This document shows positions 20,491 through 33,798 of a stretch of 64,000 nucleotides of DNA, in pieces (position 1 is the first letter of the stretch; every line of letters starts with the position of its first letter). The notes below the pieces were generated by a model that saw nothing but the letters and a program-made list of their open reading frames with translations, made no database searches and was not told where the DNA came from. Both the position numbers and the translations under genes were made by a program. The DNA comes from Leptidea sinapis (lineage: Eukaryota; Arthropoda; Insecta; Lepidoptera; Pieridae): positions 4,231,001 to 4,295,000 of the forward strand of contig NC_066293.1 in assembly GCF_905404315.1 (NCBI RefSeq), given 5' to 3'.

Positions 20491-21321
20491 GGCTGCACTA
20501 AAAGTATCGGTAATGGAATATTTCCACTGTTCCTGACATATTAAAATCTTTTTAATTGAAAACTCCTTGGTTTTAAAAATCGAATACCATTAATTTATTT
20601 AAAAAAACATTCTCGGTCTTGTCACAAGGTCTTGTCAAACTTGTTTAGTCGTTGAAAAAATGGAATTGACTCGAGAAAATGCTGTATACAACATCGTATC
20701 AGGTGACGAATCCTGAATATACACGTACGAACCCGAAACAAAAAACTAGTCACGAGTTTGGGTGTTCGACAATGAGTTAAAGCCAACAAAAATTGTTCGT
20801 TCTCGGAGTGCTGCAAAAAAAAGGGTAGCCACATTCCAAAATCGGCCATGTTGCGACTATTCCTCTTGAGGGACAAAGAACGGTTAATTCAGAATGGTAC
20901 GCTAGCATTTGTTTGCCACAGGTCGTTTCTGAACTCCGTAAAGAGAACTGCAACCGCCGCATCATCCTCCATCACGACAATGCGAGTTCTCACACCGCGC
21001 ACAGAACAAAAGAGTTTTTAGAGCAAGAAAACAAAAGCATTATTAGACCATCCGCCGTACAGCCCCGACCTAAGCCCTAATGATTTCTATACTTTCCCTT
21101 AAATAAAGAATAAATTGCGTGGTCAGAGATTTTCATCACAAAAAGGGCCATTTTGGAGACCCCAACTTCCGAATGGAATGGTTGCTTCAATGATTGGTTC
21201 CATCGTATGGAAAAATGTGTCAAATTTCGCGGAGAATACTTCGAAAAGCAATAAATACATTTTTAAATAGTAATGTAGTGTCACTTCTTTGATTCCCGAA
21301 ATTTTCAGTGCCGCCCTCGTA
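20491..21321 (+). mobile_element. Array mariner copy 1 (short form)
   Basis: Left edge of the array. It has TCGGT where other copies have TCGGG. Remnant transposase reading frame from ATG 20660 to TAA 21254 with the internal 415-bp deletion (ATG region joined directly to AATGCTGTATAC). Catalytic-region motifs are frameshifted. Confidence 0.85.
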
Positions 21322-21350
21322 GCTACTTATTTTTCTTATTTCTGTACAGA

Positions 21351-21570
21351 ATGCCTGGCAATTATAAAAGAACATCGACTCGAAAGAGTTGGTCACAAGA
21401 AGACATAAGGCCATCGAAGCTATAAAAGAGAACAGGTTGGGTTGGGTCTTAGCATCCAAACACTTTAGTGTGCCACAAGCAACTCTTCGTCGTTATTTTT
21501 ATAGTACTCCAGTAACTCTCGGTCGTTTTAAATCAACTTTTGACGCAGACGTATATCTGTTATCCTCTTG
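21351..21570 (+). pseudogene. Pogo/psq-type helix-turn-helix fragment (in every spacer)
   Basis: ATG 21351 opens MPGNYKRTSTRKSWSQEDI. After a one-base frame change it continues KAIEAIKENRLGWVLASKHF, then SVPQATLRRYFY and LGRFKSTFDAD. This is the pattern of the psq-type DNA-binding domain at the N-terminus of pogo/Tigger/jerky-like transposases (W-x-x-E-x-x-x-x-A-I ... G-x-x-x-A-S-x-x-F-x-V-P-x-x-T-L-x-R). The catalytic domain is absent. The same fragment lies 29 bp into each of the other seven spacers. Confidence 0.6.
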
Positions 21571-21990
21571 TGATGAATGCAATAATAAATGATTCTAATG
21601 GTAAACCTGACATGATTCTTTTTTACAATCAGGCAGTGTAGATTCGTTTGACCAAATGTGCACCTCAACGTCGTGCAGCCGCAAGACTAATAGATGGCCG
21701 ATGGCTGTATTTTATGGTATCCTGAACATGACTTGTAAATTCTGCTATTATATATGGCCACAACATGATCAAAAATAATAAAAAGCCATTGAACAGAAGA
21801 AAATACATGAAGCAACTCAGCACAGATTTGGTCACGCCTTGGATGGAGATGAGACTTGTAGTTCCGACACTAAAAAGATTATTGGGAGAAAATAAAAGCC
21901 AAATTCTCGTTAAACGTACTTCTTAAAATAATGAAAATCAAGAAGAAGAATACGAGCCAATAAAACGTAAATACTGTGCGTTTTTCTCCT
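21571..21990 (+). pseudogene. piggyBac transposase C-terminal fragment (in every spacer)
   Basis: Across two frames it reads KPDMILFYNQAV, VDSFDQMCTS (third catalytic Asp region), NRWPMAVFYGILNMTC, NKKPLNRRKYMKQLS and, near the end, KRKYCAFFSYKK, which resembles the start of the C-terminal cysteine-rich domain. It follows the psq-type scrap without a gap, so the two transposon pieces were fused before the array amplified. Confidence 0.65.
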
Positions 21991-22002
21991 ATAAAAAATT
22001 AT

Positions 22003-22233
22003 TTTAATTCTATGTGCGTCCTCGGTGTCACCGAGGTAACTTTCCAAGGTTACTCAATATCGGAAAGCGGTACGAAGCCATTGGATTCGAAGGTGAAGGC
22101 GGTACAAGAATTTCCTGTCCCCACCAACGTGCGCCAGCGCAGAGGATTCCTGGGTATACTTAATTTTAGGCATAATAGATGCTACAACAGATGCACTGAT
22201 CCCTACTTTTATAGTAAATTTATCGATAAATAA
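22003..22233 (+). pseudogene. Ty3/gypsy RT fragment (in every spacer)
   Basis: The frame reads CVLGVTEVTFQGYSISESG, then TKPLDSKVKAVQEFPVPTN, then RRGFLGILNFR. This matches the RT thumb segment of gypsy elements (VTFLGY-x-I-x-x-x-GT-x-P-x-x-x-K-x-x-A-I-x-x-F-P-x-P ... FLG-x-x-NFYRRF). It ends at TAA 22231-22233. It is a different gypsy lineage from the fragment at 11091-11477. Confidence 0.75.
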
Positions 22234-22430
22234 TTCGAGTGAATTATCATCGGAATCCGAATTATAAAATTATTAAAAGAACTTCTCGTATTACTTCTAC
22301 TCTTCTACCCAACACTTTTCTTTCACTGCATAATCTATTAAGTTCAGTTTTTCGATGATTCCCATCCCTATGAATTATCTCTGGTCACTACCAAGTTTAT
22401 TTGTAAGGTCGGAAGTATTTTGTATACATA

Positions 22431-23676
22431 GGCTGCACTAAAAGTATCGGGAATGGAATATTTCCACTGTTCCTGACATATTAAAATCTTTTTAATTGAA
22501 AACTCCTTGGTTTTAAAAATCGAATACCATTAATTTATTTAAAAAAACATTCTCGGTCTTGTCACAAGGTCTTGTCAAACTTGTTTAGTCGTTGAAAAAA
22601 TGGAATTGACTCGAGAAAATTCTAGAGCGATGATTTATAATGACTTTCGAAGTGGTTTAACACAAAAACAGTGTGTTGACCGGATGGTTTCTGCATTTGG
22701 TGATGAAGCCCCATCCAAAATCTGAATTTCAACGTAGACGTGTCAAGCTCAGTGATGATCCCCGTCAAGGTCGTCCAAAAACTGCAGTCACGAAAGAAAA
22801 CGTTGATGCTGTGCGTAAGCTGATTAAGGAAGATCGACATGTGACATCAGACCGCGAAATTCAGGCAACTATAGACATTGGCATGAGTCAAATACAAATA
22901 ATCTTGCGTGGACAATTAGGTGCAAAAAAGTTGTTTTCCCGATGGATACCGCATTTGCTCTGTGAAGAGCAAAAAGCGGCTCGCGTTATTTGGTGCGTCT
23001 GAACTCTAGAAAGATTCCACGCAGGATCCTCAAATGCTGTATACAACATCGTATCAGGTGACGAATCCTGAATATACACGTACGAACCCGAAACAAAAAA
23101 CTAGTCACGAGTTTGGGTGTTCGACAATGAGTTAAAGCCAACAAAAATTGTTCGTTCTCGGAGTGCTGCAAAAAAAAGGGTAGCCACATTCCAAAATCGG
23201 CCATGTTGCGACTATTCCTCTTGAGGGACAAAGAACGGTTAATTCAGAATGGTATGCTAGCATTTGTTTGCCACAGGTCGTTTCTGAACTCCGTAAAGAG
23301 AACTGCAACCGCCGCATCATCCTCCATCACGACAATGCGAGTTCTCACACCGCGCACAGAACAAAAGAGTTTTTAGAGCAAGAAAACAAAAGCATTATTA
23401 GACCATCCGCCGTACAGCCCCGACCTAAGCCCTAATGATTTCTATACTTTCCCTTAAATAAAGAATAAATTGCGTGGTCAGAGATTTTCATCACAAAAAG
23501 GGCCATTTTGGAGACCCCAACTTCCGAATGGAATGGTTGCTTCAATGATTGGTTCCATCGTATGGAAAAATGTGTCAAATTTCGCGGAGAATACTTCGAA
23601 AAGCAATAAATACATTTTTAAATAGTAATGTAGTGTCACTTCTTTGATTCCCGAAATTTTCAGTGCCGCCCTCGTA
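22431..23676 (+). mobile_element. Array mariner copy 2 (long form)
   Basis: Terminal inverted repeats: left GGCTGCACTAAAAGTATCGG; right end on the minus strand CGAGGGCGGCACTGAAAATT, which pair over about 26 bp with mismatches, next to TA. Transposase frame from ATG 22600 to TAA 23609: MELTRENSRAMIYNDFRSGL, GRPKTAVTKENVDAVRKLI, IGMSQIQIIL, NAVYNIVSGDES (first Asp, followed by TGA in place of Trp), then a frameshifted HHDN and PPYSPDLSPND region. It belongs to the mariner family. Confidence 0.9.
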
Positions 23677-24785
23677 GCTACTTATTTTTCTTATTTCTGT
23701 ACAGAATGCCTGGCAATTATAAAAGAACATCGACTCGAAAGAGTTGGTCACAAGAAGACATAAGGCCATCGAAGCTATAAAAGAGAACAGGTTGGGTTGG
23801 GTCTTAGCATCCAAACACTTTAGTGTGCCACAAGCAACTCTTCGTCGTTATTTTTATAGTACTCCAGTAACTCTCGGTCGTTTTAAACCAACTTTTGACG
23901 CAGACGTATATCTGTTATCCTCTTGTGATGAATGCAATAATAAATGATTCTAATGGTAAACCTGACATGATTCTTTTTTACAATCAGGCAGTGTAGATTC
24001 GTTTGACCAAATGTGCACCTCAACGTCGTGCAGCCGCAAGACTAATAGATGGCCGATGGCTGTATTTTATGGTATCCTGAACATGACTTGTAAATTCTGC
24101 TATTATATATGGCCACAACATGATCAAAAATAATAAAAAGCCATTGAACAGAAGAAAATACATGAAGCAACTCAGCACAGATTTGGTCACGCCTTGGATG
24201 GAGATGAGACTTGTAGTTCCGACACTAAAAAGATTATTGGGAGAAAATAAAAGCCAAATTCTCGTTAAACGTACTTCTTAAAATAATGAAAATCAAGAAG
24301 AAGAATACGAGCCAATAAAACGTAAATACTGTGCGTTTTTCTCCTATAAAAAAATATTTTAATTCTATGTGCGTCCTCGGTGTCACCGAGGTAACTTTCC
24401 AAGGTTACTCAATATCGGAAAGCGGTACGAAGCCATTGGATTCGAAGGTGAAGGCGGTACAAGAATTTCCTGTCCCCACCAACGTGCGCCAGCGCAGAGG
24501 ATTCCTGGGTATACTTAATTTTAGGCTTAATAGATGCTACAACAGATGCACTGATCCCTACTTTTATAGTAAATTTATCGATAAATAATTCGAGTGAATT
24601 ATCATCGGAATCCGAATAATAAAATTATTAAAAGAACTTCTCGTATTACTTCTACTCTTCTACCCAACACTTTTCTTTCACTGCATAATCTATTAAGTTC
24701 AGTTGTTCGATGATTCCCATCCCTATGAATTATCTCTGGTCACTACCAAGTTTATTTGTAAGGTCGGAAGTATTTTGTATACATA
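23677..24785 (+). repeat. Array spacer 2
   Basis: Same three-part structure as spacer 1. Private change: AAAAAAATATTTT near 24348-24360. Confidence 0.85.
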
Positions 24786-25616
24786 GGCTGCACTAAAAGT
24801 ATCGGGAATGGAATATTTCCACTGTTCCTGACATATTAAAATCTTTTTAATTGAAAACTCCTTGGTTTTAAAAATCGAATACCATTAATTTATTTAAAAA
24901 AACATTCTCGGTCTTGTCACAAGGTCTTGTCAAACTTGTTTAGTCGTTGAAAAAATGGAATTGACTCGAGAAAATGCTGTATACAACATCGTATCAGGTG
25001 ACGAATCCTGAATATACACGTACGAACCCGAAACAAAAAACTAGTCACGAGTTTGGGTGTTCGACAATGAGTTAAAGCCAACAAAAATTGTTCGTTCTCG
25101 GAGTGCTGCAAAAAAAAGGGTAGCCACATTCCAAAATCGGCCATGTTGCGACTATTCCTCTTGAGGGACAAAGAACGGTTAATTCAGAATGGTATGCTAG
25201 CATTTGTTTGCCACAGGTCGTTTCTGAACTCCGTAAAGAGAACTGCAACCGCCGCATCATCCTCCATCACGACAATGCGAGTTCTCACACCGCGCACAGA
25301 ACAAAAGAGTTTTTAGAGCAAGAAAACAAAAGCATTATTAGACCATCCGCCGTACAGCCCCGACCTAAGCCCTAATGATTTCTATACTTTCCCTTAAATA
25401 AAGAATAAATTGCGTGGTCAGAGATTTTCATCACAAAAAGGGCCATTTTGGAGACCCCAACTTCCGAATGGAATGGTTGCTTCAATGATTGGTTCCATCG
25501 TATGGAAAAATGTGTCAAATTTCGCGGAGAATACTTCGAAAAGCAATAAATACATTTTTAAATAGTAATGTAGTGTCACTTCTTTGATTCCCGAAATTTT
25601 CAGTGCCGCCCTCGTA
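24786..25616 (+). mobile_element. Array mariner copy 3 (short form)
   Basis: Transposase start ATG 24955; carries the 415-bp internal deletion. Confidence 0.85.
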
Positions 25617-26725
25617 GCTACTTATTTTTCTTATTTCTGTACAGAATGCCTGGCAATTATAAAAGAACATCGACTCGAAAGAGTTGGTCACAAGAAGACA
25701 TAAGGCCATCGAAGCTATAAAAGAGAACAGGTTGGGTTGGGTCTTAGCATCCAAACACTTTAGTGTGCCACAAGCAACTCTTCGTCGTTATTTTTATAGT
25801 ACTCCAGTAACTCTCGGTCGTTTTAAACCAACTTTTGACGCAGACGTATATCTGTTATCCTCTTGTGATGAATGCAATAATAAATGATTCTAATGGTAAA
25901 CCTGACATGATTCTTTTTTACAATCAGGCAGTGTAGATTCGTTTGACCAAATGTGCACCTCAACGTCGTGCAGCCGCAAGACTAATAGATGGCCGATGGC
26001 TGTATTTTATGGTATCCTGAACATGACTTGTAAATTCTGCTATTATATATGGCCACAACATGATCAAAAATAATAAAAAGCCATTGAACAGAAGAAAATA
26101 CATGAAGCAACTCAGCACAGATTTGGTCACGCCTTGGATGGAGATGAGACTTGTAGTTCCGACACTAAAAAGATTATTGGGAGAAAATAAAAGCCAAATT
26201 CTCGTTAAACGTACTTCTTAAAATAATGAAAATCAAGAAGAAGAATACGAGCCAATAAAACGTAAATACTGTGCGTTTTTCTCCTATAAAAAATTATTTT
26301 AATTCTATGTGCGTCCTCGGTGTCACCGAGGTAACTTTCCAAGGTTACTCAATATCGGAAAGCGGTACGAAGCCATTGGATTCGAAGGTGAAGGCGGTAC
26401 AAGAATTTCCTGTCCCCACCAACGTGCGCCAGCGCAGAGGATTCCTGGGTATACTTAATTTTAGGCTTAATAGATGCTACAACAGATGCACTGATCCCTA
26501 CTTTTATAGTAAATTTATCGATAAATAATTCGAGTGAATTATCATCGGAATCCGAATAATAAAATTATTAAAAGAACTTCTCGTATTACTTCTACTCTTC
26601 TACCCAACACTTTTCTTTCACTGCATAATCTATTAAGTTCAGTTGTTCGATGATTCCCATCCCTATGAATTATCTCTGGTCACTACCAAGTTTATTTGTA
26701 AGGTCGGAAGTATTTTGTATACATA
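25617..26725 (+). repeat. Array spacer 3
   Basis: Close to the consensus, with AGGCTTAATAG and GAATAATAAAA variants. Confidence 0.85.
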
Positions 26726-27556
26726 GGCTGCACTAAAAGTATCGGGAATGGAATATTTCCACTGTTCCTGACATATTAAAATCTTTTTAATTGAAAACTC
26801 CTTGGTTTTAAAAATCGAATACCATTAATTTATTTAAAAAAACATTCTCGGTCTTGTCACAAGGTCTTGTCAAACTTGTTTAGTCGTTGAAAAAATGGAA
26901 TTGACTCGAGAAAATGCTGTATACAACATCGTATCAGGTGACGAATCCTGAATATACACGTACGAACCCGAAACAAAAAACTAGTCACGAGTTTGGGTGT
27001 TCGACAATGAGTTAAAGCCAACAAAAATTGTTCGTTCTCGGAGTGCTGCAAAAAAAAGGGTAGCCACATTCCAAAATCGGCCATGTTGCGACTATTCCTC
27101 TTGAGGGACAAAGAACGGTTAATTCAGAATGGTATGCTAGCATTTGTTTGCCACAGGTCGTTTCTGAACTCCGTAAAGAGAACTGCAACCGCCGCATCAT
27201 CCTCCATCACGACAATGCGAGTTCTCACACCGCGCACAGAACAAAAGAGTTTTTAGAGCAAGAAAACAAAAGCATTATTAGACCATCCGCCGTACAGCCC
27301 CGACCTAAGCCCTAATGATTTCTATACTTTCCCTTAAATAAAGAATAAATTGCGTGGTCAGAGATTTTCATCACAAAAAGGGCCATTTTGGAGACCCCAA
27401 CTTCCGAATGGAATGGTTGCTTCAATGATTGGTTCCATCGTATGGAAAAATGTGTCAAATTTCGCGGAGAATACTTCGAAAAGCAATAAATACATTTTTA
27501 AATAGTAATGTAGTGTCACTTCTTTGATTCCCGAAATTTTCAGTGCCGCCCTCGTA
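26726..27556 (+). mobile_element. Array mariner copy 4 (short form)
   Basis: 831 bp, by eye indistinguishable from copy 3. Confidence 0.85.
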
Positions 27557-28665
27557 GCTACTTATTTTTCTTATTTCTGTACAGAATGCCTGGCAATTAT
27601 AAAAGAACATCGACTCGAAAGAGTTGGTCACAAGAAGACATAAGGCCATCGAAGCTATAAAAGAGAACAGGTTGGGTTGGGTCTTAGCATCCAAACACTT
27701 TAGTGTGCCACAAGCAACTCTTCGTCGTTATTTTTATAGTACTCCAGTAACTCTCGGTCGTTTTAAATCAACTTTTGACGCAGACGTATATCTGTTATCC
27801 TCTTGTGATGAATGCAATAATAAATGATTCTAATGGTAAACCTGACATGATTCTTTTTTACAATCAGGCAGTGTAGATTCGTTTGACCAAATGTGCACCT
27901 CAACGTCGTGCAGCCGCAAGACTAATAGATGGCCGATGGCTGTATTTTATGGTATCCTGAACATGACTTGTAAATTCTGCTATTATATATGGCCACAACA
28001 TGATCAAAAATAATAAAAAGCCATTGAACAGAAGAAAATACATGAAGCAACTCAGCACAGATTTGGTCACGCCTTGGATGGAGATGAGACTTGTAGTTCC
28101 GACACTAAAAAGATTATTGGGAGAAAATAAAAGCCAAATTCTCGTTAAACGTACTTCTTAAAATAATGAAAATCAAGAAGAAGAATACGAGCCAATAAAA
28201 CGTAAATACTGTGCGTTTTTCTCCTATAAAAAATTATTTTAATTCTATGTGCGTCCTCGGTGTCACCGAGGTAACTTTCCAAAGTTACTCAATATCGGAA
28301 AGCGGTACGAAGCCATTGGATTCGAAGGTGAAGGCGGTACAAGAATTTCCTGTCCCCACCAACGTGCGCCAGCGCAGAGGATTCCTGGGTATACTTAATT
28401 TTAGGCTTAATAGATGCTACAACAGATGCACTGATCCCTACTTTTATAGTAAATTTATCGATAAATAATTCGAGTGAATTATCATCGGAATCCGAATAAT
28501 AAAATTATTAAAAGAACTTCTCGTATTACTTCTACTCTTCTACCCAACACTTTTCTTTCACTGCATAATCTATTAAGTTCAGTTGTTCGATGATTCCCAT
28601 CCCTATGAATTATCTCTGGTCACTACCAAGTTTATTTGTAAGGTCGGAAGTATTTTGTATACATA
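27557..28665 (+). repeat. Array spacer 4
   Basis: Private G-to-A change in CCAAAGTTAC (about 28279-28288), altering the gypsy fragment. Confidence 0.85.
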
Positions 28666-29509
28666 GGCTGCACTAAAAGTATCGGGAATGGAATATTTCC
28701 ACTGTTCCTGACATATTAAAATCTTTTTAATTGAAAACTCCTTGATTTTAAAAATCGAATACCATTAATTTATTTAAAAAAACATTCTCGGTCTTGTCAC
28801 AAGGTCTTGTCAAACTTGTTTAGTCGTTGAAAAAATGGAATTGACTCGAGAAAATGCTGTATACAACATCGTATCAGGTGACGAATCCTGAATATACACG
28901 TACGAACCCGAAACAAAAAACTAGTCACGAGTTTGGGTGTTCGACAATGAGTTAAAGCCAACAAAAATTGTTCGTTCTCGGAGTGCTGCAAAAAAAAGGG
29001 TAGCCACATTCCAAAATCGGCCATGTTGCGACTATTCCTCTTGAGGGACAAAGAACGGTTAATTCAGAATGGTATGCTAGCATTTGTTTGCCACAGGTCG
29101 TTTCTGAACTCCGTAAAGAGAACTGCAACCGCCGCATCATCCTCCATCACGACAATGCGAGTTCTCACACCGCGCACAGAACAAAAGAGTTTTTAGAGCA
29201 AGAAAACAAAAGCATTATTAGACCATCCGCCGTACAGCCCCGACCTAAGCCCTAATGATTTCTATACTTTCCCTTAAATAAAGAATAAATTGCGTGGTCA
29301 GAGATTTTCATCACAAAAAGGGCCATTTTGGAGACCCCAACTTCCGAATGGAATGGTTGCTTCAATGATTGGTTGGAACCGAACGATGGATCGTATGGAA
29401 AAATGTGTCAAATTTCGCGGAGAATACTTCGAAAAGCAATAAATACATTTTTAAATAGTAATGTAGTGTCACTTCTTTGATTCCCGAAATTTTCAGTGCC
29501 GCCCTCGTA
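28666..29509 (+). mobile_element. Array mariner copy 5 (short form, 13-bp insertion)
   Basis: 844 bp. Near 29373-29392, GGTTCCATCG is replaced by GGTTGGAACCGAACGATGGA. The new stretch is partly the reverse complement of the normal one, suggesting a template-switch repair. Confidence 0.85.
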
Positions 29510-30618
29510 GCTACTTATTTTTCTTATTTCTGTACAGAATGCCTGGCAATTATAAAAGAACATCGACTCGAAAGAGTTGGTCACAAGAAGACATAAGGCC
29601 ATCGAAGCTATAAAAGAGAACAGGTTGGGTTGGGTCTTAGCATCCAAACACTTTAGTGTGCCACAAGCAACTCTTCGTCGTCATTTTTATAGTACTCCAG
29701 TAACTCTCGGTCGTTTTAAACCAACTTTTGACGCAGACGTATATCTGTTATCCTCTTGTGATGAATGCAATAATAAATGATTCTAATGGTAAACCTGACA
29801 TGATTCTTTTTTACAATCAGGCAGTGTAGATTCATTTGACCAAATGTGCACCTCAACGTCGTGCAGCCGCAAGACTAATAGATGGCCGATGGCTGTATTT
29901 TATGGTATCCTGAACATGACTTGTAAATTCTGCTATTATATATGGCCACAACATGATCAAAAATAATAAAAAGCCATTGAACAGAAGAAAATACATGAAG
30001 CAACTCAGCACAGATTTGGTCACGCCTTGGATGGAGATGAGACTTGTAGTTCCGACACTAAAAAGATTATTGGGAGAAAATAAAAGCCAAATTCTCGTTA
30101 AACGTACTTCTTAAAATAATGAAAATCAAGAAGAAGAATACGAGCCAATGAAACGTAAATACTGTGCGTTTTTCTCCTATAAAAAATTATTTTAATTCTA
30201 AGTGCGTCCTCGGTGTCACCGAGGTAACATTCCAAGGTTACTCAATATCGGAAAGCGGTACGAAGCCATTGGATTCGAAGGTGAAGGCGGTACAAGAATT
30301 TCCTGTCCCCACCAACGTGCGCCAGCGCAGAGGATTCCTGGGTATACTTAATTTTAGGCATAATAGATGCTACAACAGATGCACTGATCCCTACTTTTAT
30401 AGTAAATTTATCGATAAATAATTCGAGTGAATTATCATCGGAATCCGAATTATAAAATTATTAAAAGAACTTCTCGTATTACTTCTACTCTTCTACCCAA
30501 CACTTTTCTTTCACTGCATAATCTATTAAGTTCAGTTTTTCGATGATTCCCATCCCTATGAATTATCTCTGGTCACTACCAAGTTTATTTGTAAGGTCGG
30601 AAGTATTTTGTATACATA
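29510..30618 (+). repeat. Array spacer 5
   Basis: Shares AGGCATAATAG, GAATTATAAAA and CAGTTTTTCG with spacer 1. Has CGTCATTTTT and GATTCATTTG in common with spacer 8, and CTAAGTGCG with spacer 7. Confidence 0.85.
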
Positions 30619-31858
30619 GGCTGCACTAAAAGTATCGGGAATGGAATATTTCCACTGTTCCTGACATATTAAAATCTTTTTAATTGAAAACTCCTTGGTT
30701 TTAAAAATCGAATACCATTAATTTATTTAAAAAAACATTCTCGGTCTTGTCACAAGGTCTTGTCAAACTTGTTTAGTCGTTGAAAAAATGGAATTGACTC
30801 GAGAAAATTCTAGAGCGATGATTTATAATGACTTTCGAAGTGGTTTAACACAGTGTGTTGACCGGATGGTTTCTGCATTTGGTGATGAAGCCCCATCCAA
30901 AATCTGAATTTCAACGTAGACGTGTCAAGCTCAGTGATGATCCCCGTCAAGGTCGTCCAAAAACTGCAGTCACGAAAGAAAACGTTGATGCTGTGCGTAA
31001 GCTGATTAAGGAAGATCGACATGTGACATCAGACCGCGAAATTCAGGCAACTATAGACATTGGCATGAGTCAAATACAAATAATCTTGCGTGGACAATTA
31101 GGTGCAAAAAAGTTGTTTTCCCGATGGATACCGCATTTGCTCTGTGAAGAGCAAAAAGCGGCTCGCGTTATTTGGTGCGTCTGAACTCTAGAAAGATTCC
31201 ACGCAGGATCCTCAAATGCTGTATACAACATCGTATCAGGTGACGAATCCTGAATATACACGTACGAACCCGAAACAAAAAACTAGTCACGAGTTTGGGT
31301 GTTCGACAATGAGTTAAAGCCAACAAAAATTGTTCGTTCTCGGAGTGCTGCAAAAAAAAGGGTAGCCACATTCCAAAATCGGCCATGTTGCGACTATTCC
31401 TCTTGAGGGACAAAGAACGGTTAATTCAGAATGGTATGCTAGCATTTGTTTGCCACAGGTCGTTTCTGAACTCCGTAAAGAGAACTGCAACCGCCGCATC
31501 ATCCTCCATCACGACAATGCGAGTTCTCACACCGCGCACAGAACAAAAGAGTTTTTAGAGCAAGAAAACAAAAGCATTATTAGACCATCCGCCGTACAGC
31601 CCCGACCTAAGCCCTAATGATTTCTATACTTTCCCTTAAATAAAGAATAAATTGCGTGGTCAGAGATTTTCATCACAAAAAGGGCCATTTTGGAGACCCC
31701 AACTTCCGAATGGAATGGTTGCTTCAATGATTGGTTCCATCGTATGGAAAAATGTGTCAAATTTCGCGGAGAATACTTCGAAAAGCAATAAATACATTTT
31801 TAAATAGTAATGTAGTGTCACTTCTTTGATTCCCGAAATTTTCAGTGCCGCCCTCGTA
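30619..31858 (+). mobile_element. Array mariner copy 6 (long form)
   Basis: Transposase ATG 30788. Keeps the 415-bp segment but lacks 6 bp near 30850 (ACACAGTGTG where copies 2 and 8 have ACACAAAAACAGTGTG), a difference shared with copy 9. Confidence 0.88.
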
Positions 31859-32967
31859 GCTACTTATTTTTCTTATTTCTGTACAGAATGCCTGGCAATT
31901 ATAAAAGAACATCGACTCGAAAGAGTTGGTCACAAGAAGACATAAGGCCATCGAAGCTATAAAAGAGAACAGGTTGGGTTGGGTCTTAGCATCCAAACAC
32001 TTTAGTGTGCCACAAGCAACTCTTCGTCGTTATTTTTATAGTACTCCAGTAACTCTCGGTCGTTTTAAACCAACTTTTGACGCAGACGTATATCTGTTAT
32101 CCTCTTGTGATGAATGCAATAATAAATGATTCTAATGGTAAACCTGACATGATTCTTTTTTACAATCAGGCAGTGTAGATTCGTTTGACCAAATGTGCAC
32201 CTCAACGTCGTGCAGCCGCAAGACTAATAGATGGCCGATGGCTGTATTTTATGGTATCCTGAACATGACTTGTAAATTCTGCTATTATATATGGCCACAA
32301 CATGATCAAAAATAATAAAAAGCCATTGAACAGAAGAAAATACATGAAGCAACTCAGCACAGATTTGGTCACGCCTTGGATGGAGATGAGACTTGTAGTT
32401 CCGACACTAAAAAGATTATTGGGAGAAAATAAAAGCCAAATTCTCGTTAAACGTACTTCTTAAAATAATGAAAATCAAGAAGAAGAATACGAGCCAATAA
32501 AACGTAAATACTGTGCGTTTTTCTCCTATAAAAAATTATTTTAATTCTATGTGCGTCCTCGGTGTCACCGAGGTAACTTTCCAAGGTTACTCAATATCGG
32601 AAAGCGGTACGAAGCCATTGGATTCGAAGGTGAAGGCGGTACAAGAATTTCCTGTCCCCACCAACGTGCGCCAGCGCAGAGGATTCCTGGGTATACTTAA
32701 TTTTAGGCTTAATAGATGCTACAACAGATGCACTGATCCCTACTTTTATAGTAAATTTATCGATAAATAATTCGAGTGAATTATCATCGGAATCCGAATA
32801 ATAAAATTATTAAAAGAACTTCTCGTATTACTTCTACTCTTCTACCCAACACTTTTCTTTCACTGCATAATCTATTAAGTTCAGTTGTTCGATGATTCCC
32901 ATCCCTATGAATTATCTCTGGTCACTACCAAGTTTATTTGTAAGGTCGGAAGTATTTTGTATACATA
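31859..32967 (+). repeat. Array spacer 6
   Basis: Close to the consensus (AGGCTTAATAG). Confidence 0.85.
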
Positions 32968-33798
32968 GGCTGCACTAAAAGTATCGGGAATGGAATATTT
33001 CCACTGTTCCTGACATATTAAAATCTTTTTAATTGAAAACTCCTTGGTTTTAAAAATCGAATACCATTAATTTATTTAAAAAAACATTCTCGGTCTTGTC
33101 ACAAGGTCTTGTCAAACTTGTTTAGTCGTTGAAAAAATGGAATTGACTCGAGAAAATGCTGTATACAACATCGTATCAGGTGACGAATCCTGAATATACA
33201 CGTACGAACCCGAAACAAAAAACTAGTCACGAGTTTGGGTGTTCGACAATGAGTTAAAGCCAACAAAAATTGTTCGTTCTCGGAGTGCTGCAAAAAAAAG
33301 GGTAGCCACATTCCAAAATCGGCCATGTTGCGACTATTCCTCTTGAGGGACAAAGAACGGTTAATTCAGAATGGTATGCTAGCATTTGTTTGCCACAGGT
33401 CGTTTCTGAACTCCGTAAAGAGAACTGCAACCGCCGCATCATCCTCCATCACGACAATGCGAGTTCTCACACCGCGCACAGAACAAAAGAGTTTTTAGAG
33501 CAAGAAAACAAAAGCATTATTAGACCATCCGCCGTACAGCCCCGACCTAAGCCCTAATGATTTCTATACTTTCCCTTAAATAAAGAATAAATTGCGTGGT
33601 CAGAGATTTTCATCACAAAAAGGGCCATTTTGGAGACCCCAACTTCCGAATGGAATGGTTGCTTCAATGATTGGTTCCATCGTATGGAAAAATGTGTCAA
33701 ATTTCGCGGAGAATACTTCGAAAAGCAATAAATACATTTTTAAATAGTAATGTAGTGTCACTTCTTTGATTCCCGAAATTTTCAGTGCCGCCCTCGTA
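32968..33798 (+). mobile_element. Array mariner copy 7 (short form)
   Basis: 831 bp with the 415-bp deletion. Confidence 0.85.

Larger units (their letters stand above)
21322..22430 (+). repeat. Array spacer 1
   Basis: Reference spacer; its three parts are annotated separately. It shares diagnostic variants with spacer 5: AGGCATAATAG, GAATTATAAAA and CAGTTTTTCG. Confidence 0.85.

Noticed and set aside
20622..20876. Recurring minus-strand frames of 62-84 codons in every array unit (beginning MSLKRNSRNM or MMRRLQFSL)
   Set aside because: They are antisense to the mariner transposase remnant and recur only because the DNA recurs; no motif or codon signature supports them.
21220..21459. Recurring minus-strand 79-codon frame across the mariner/spacer junction (MDAKTQPNLF)
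   Set aside because: It spans a junction of two unrelated transposon pieces in antisense, so it cannot be an inherited gene of either; conservation comes from array amplification.
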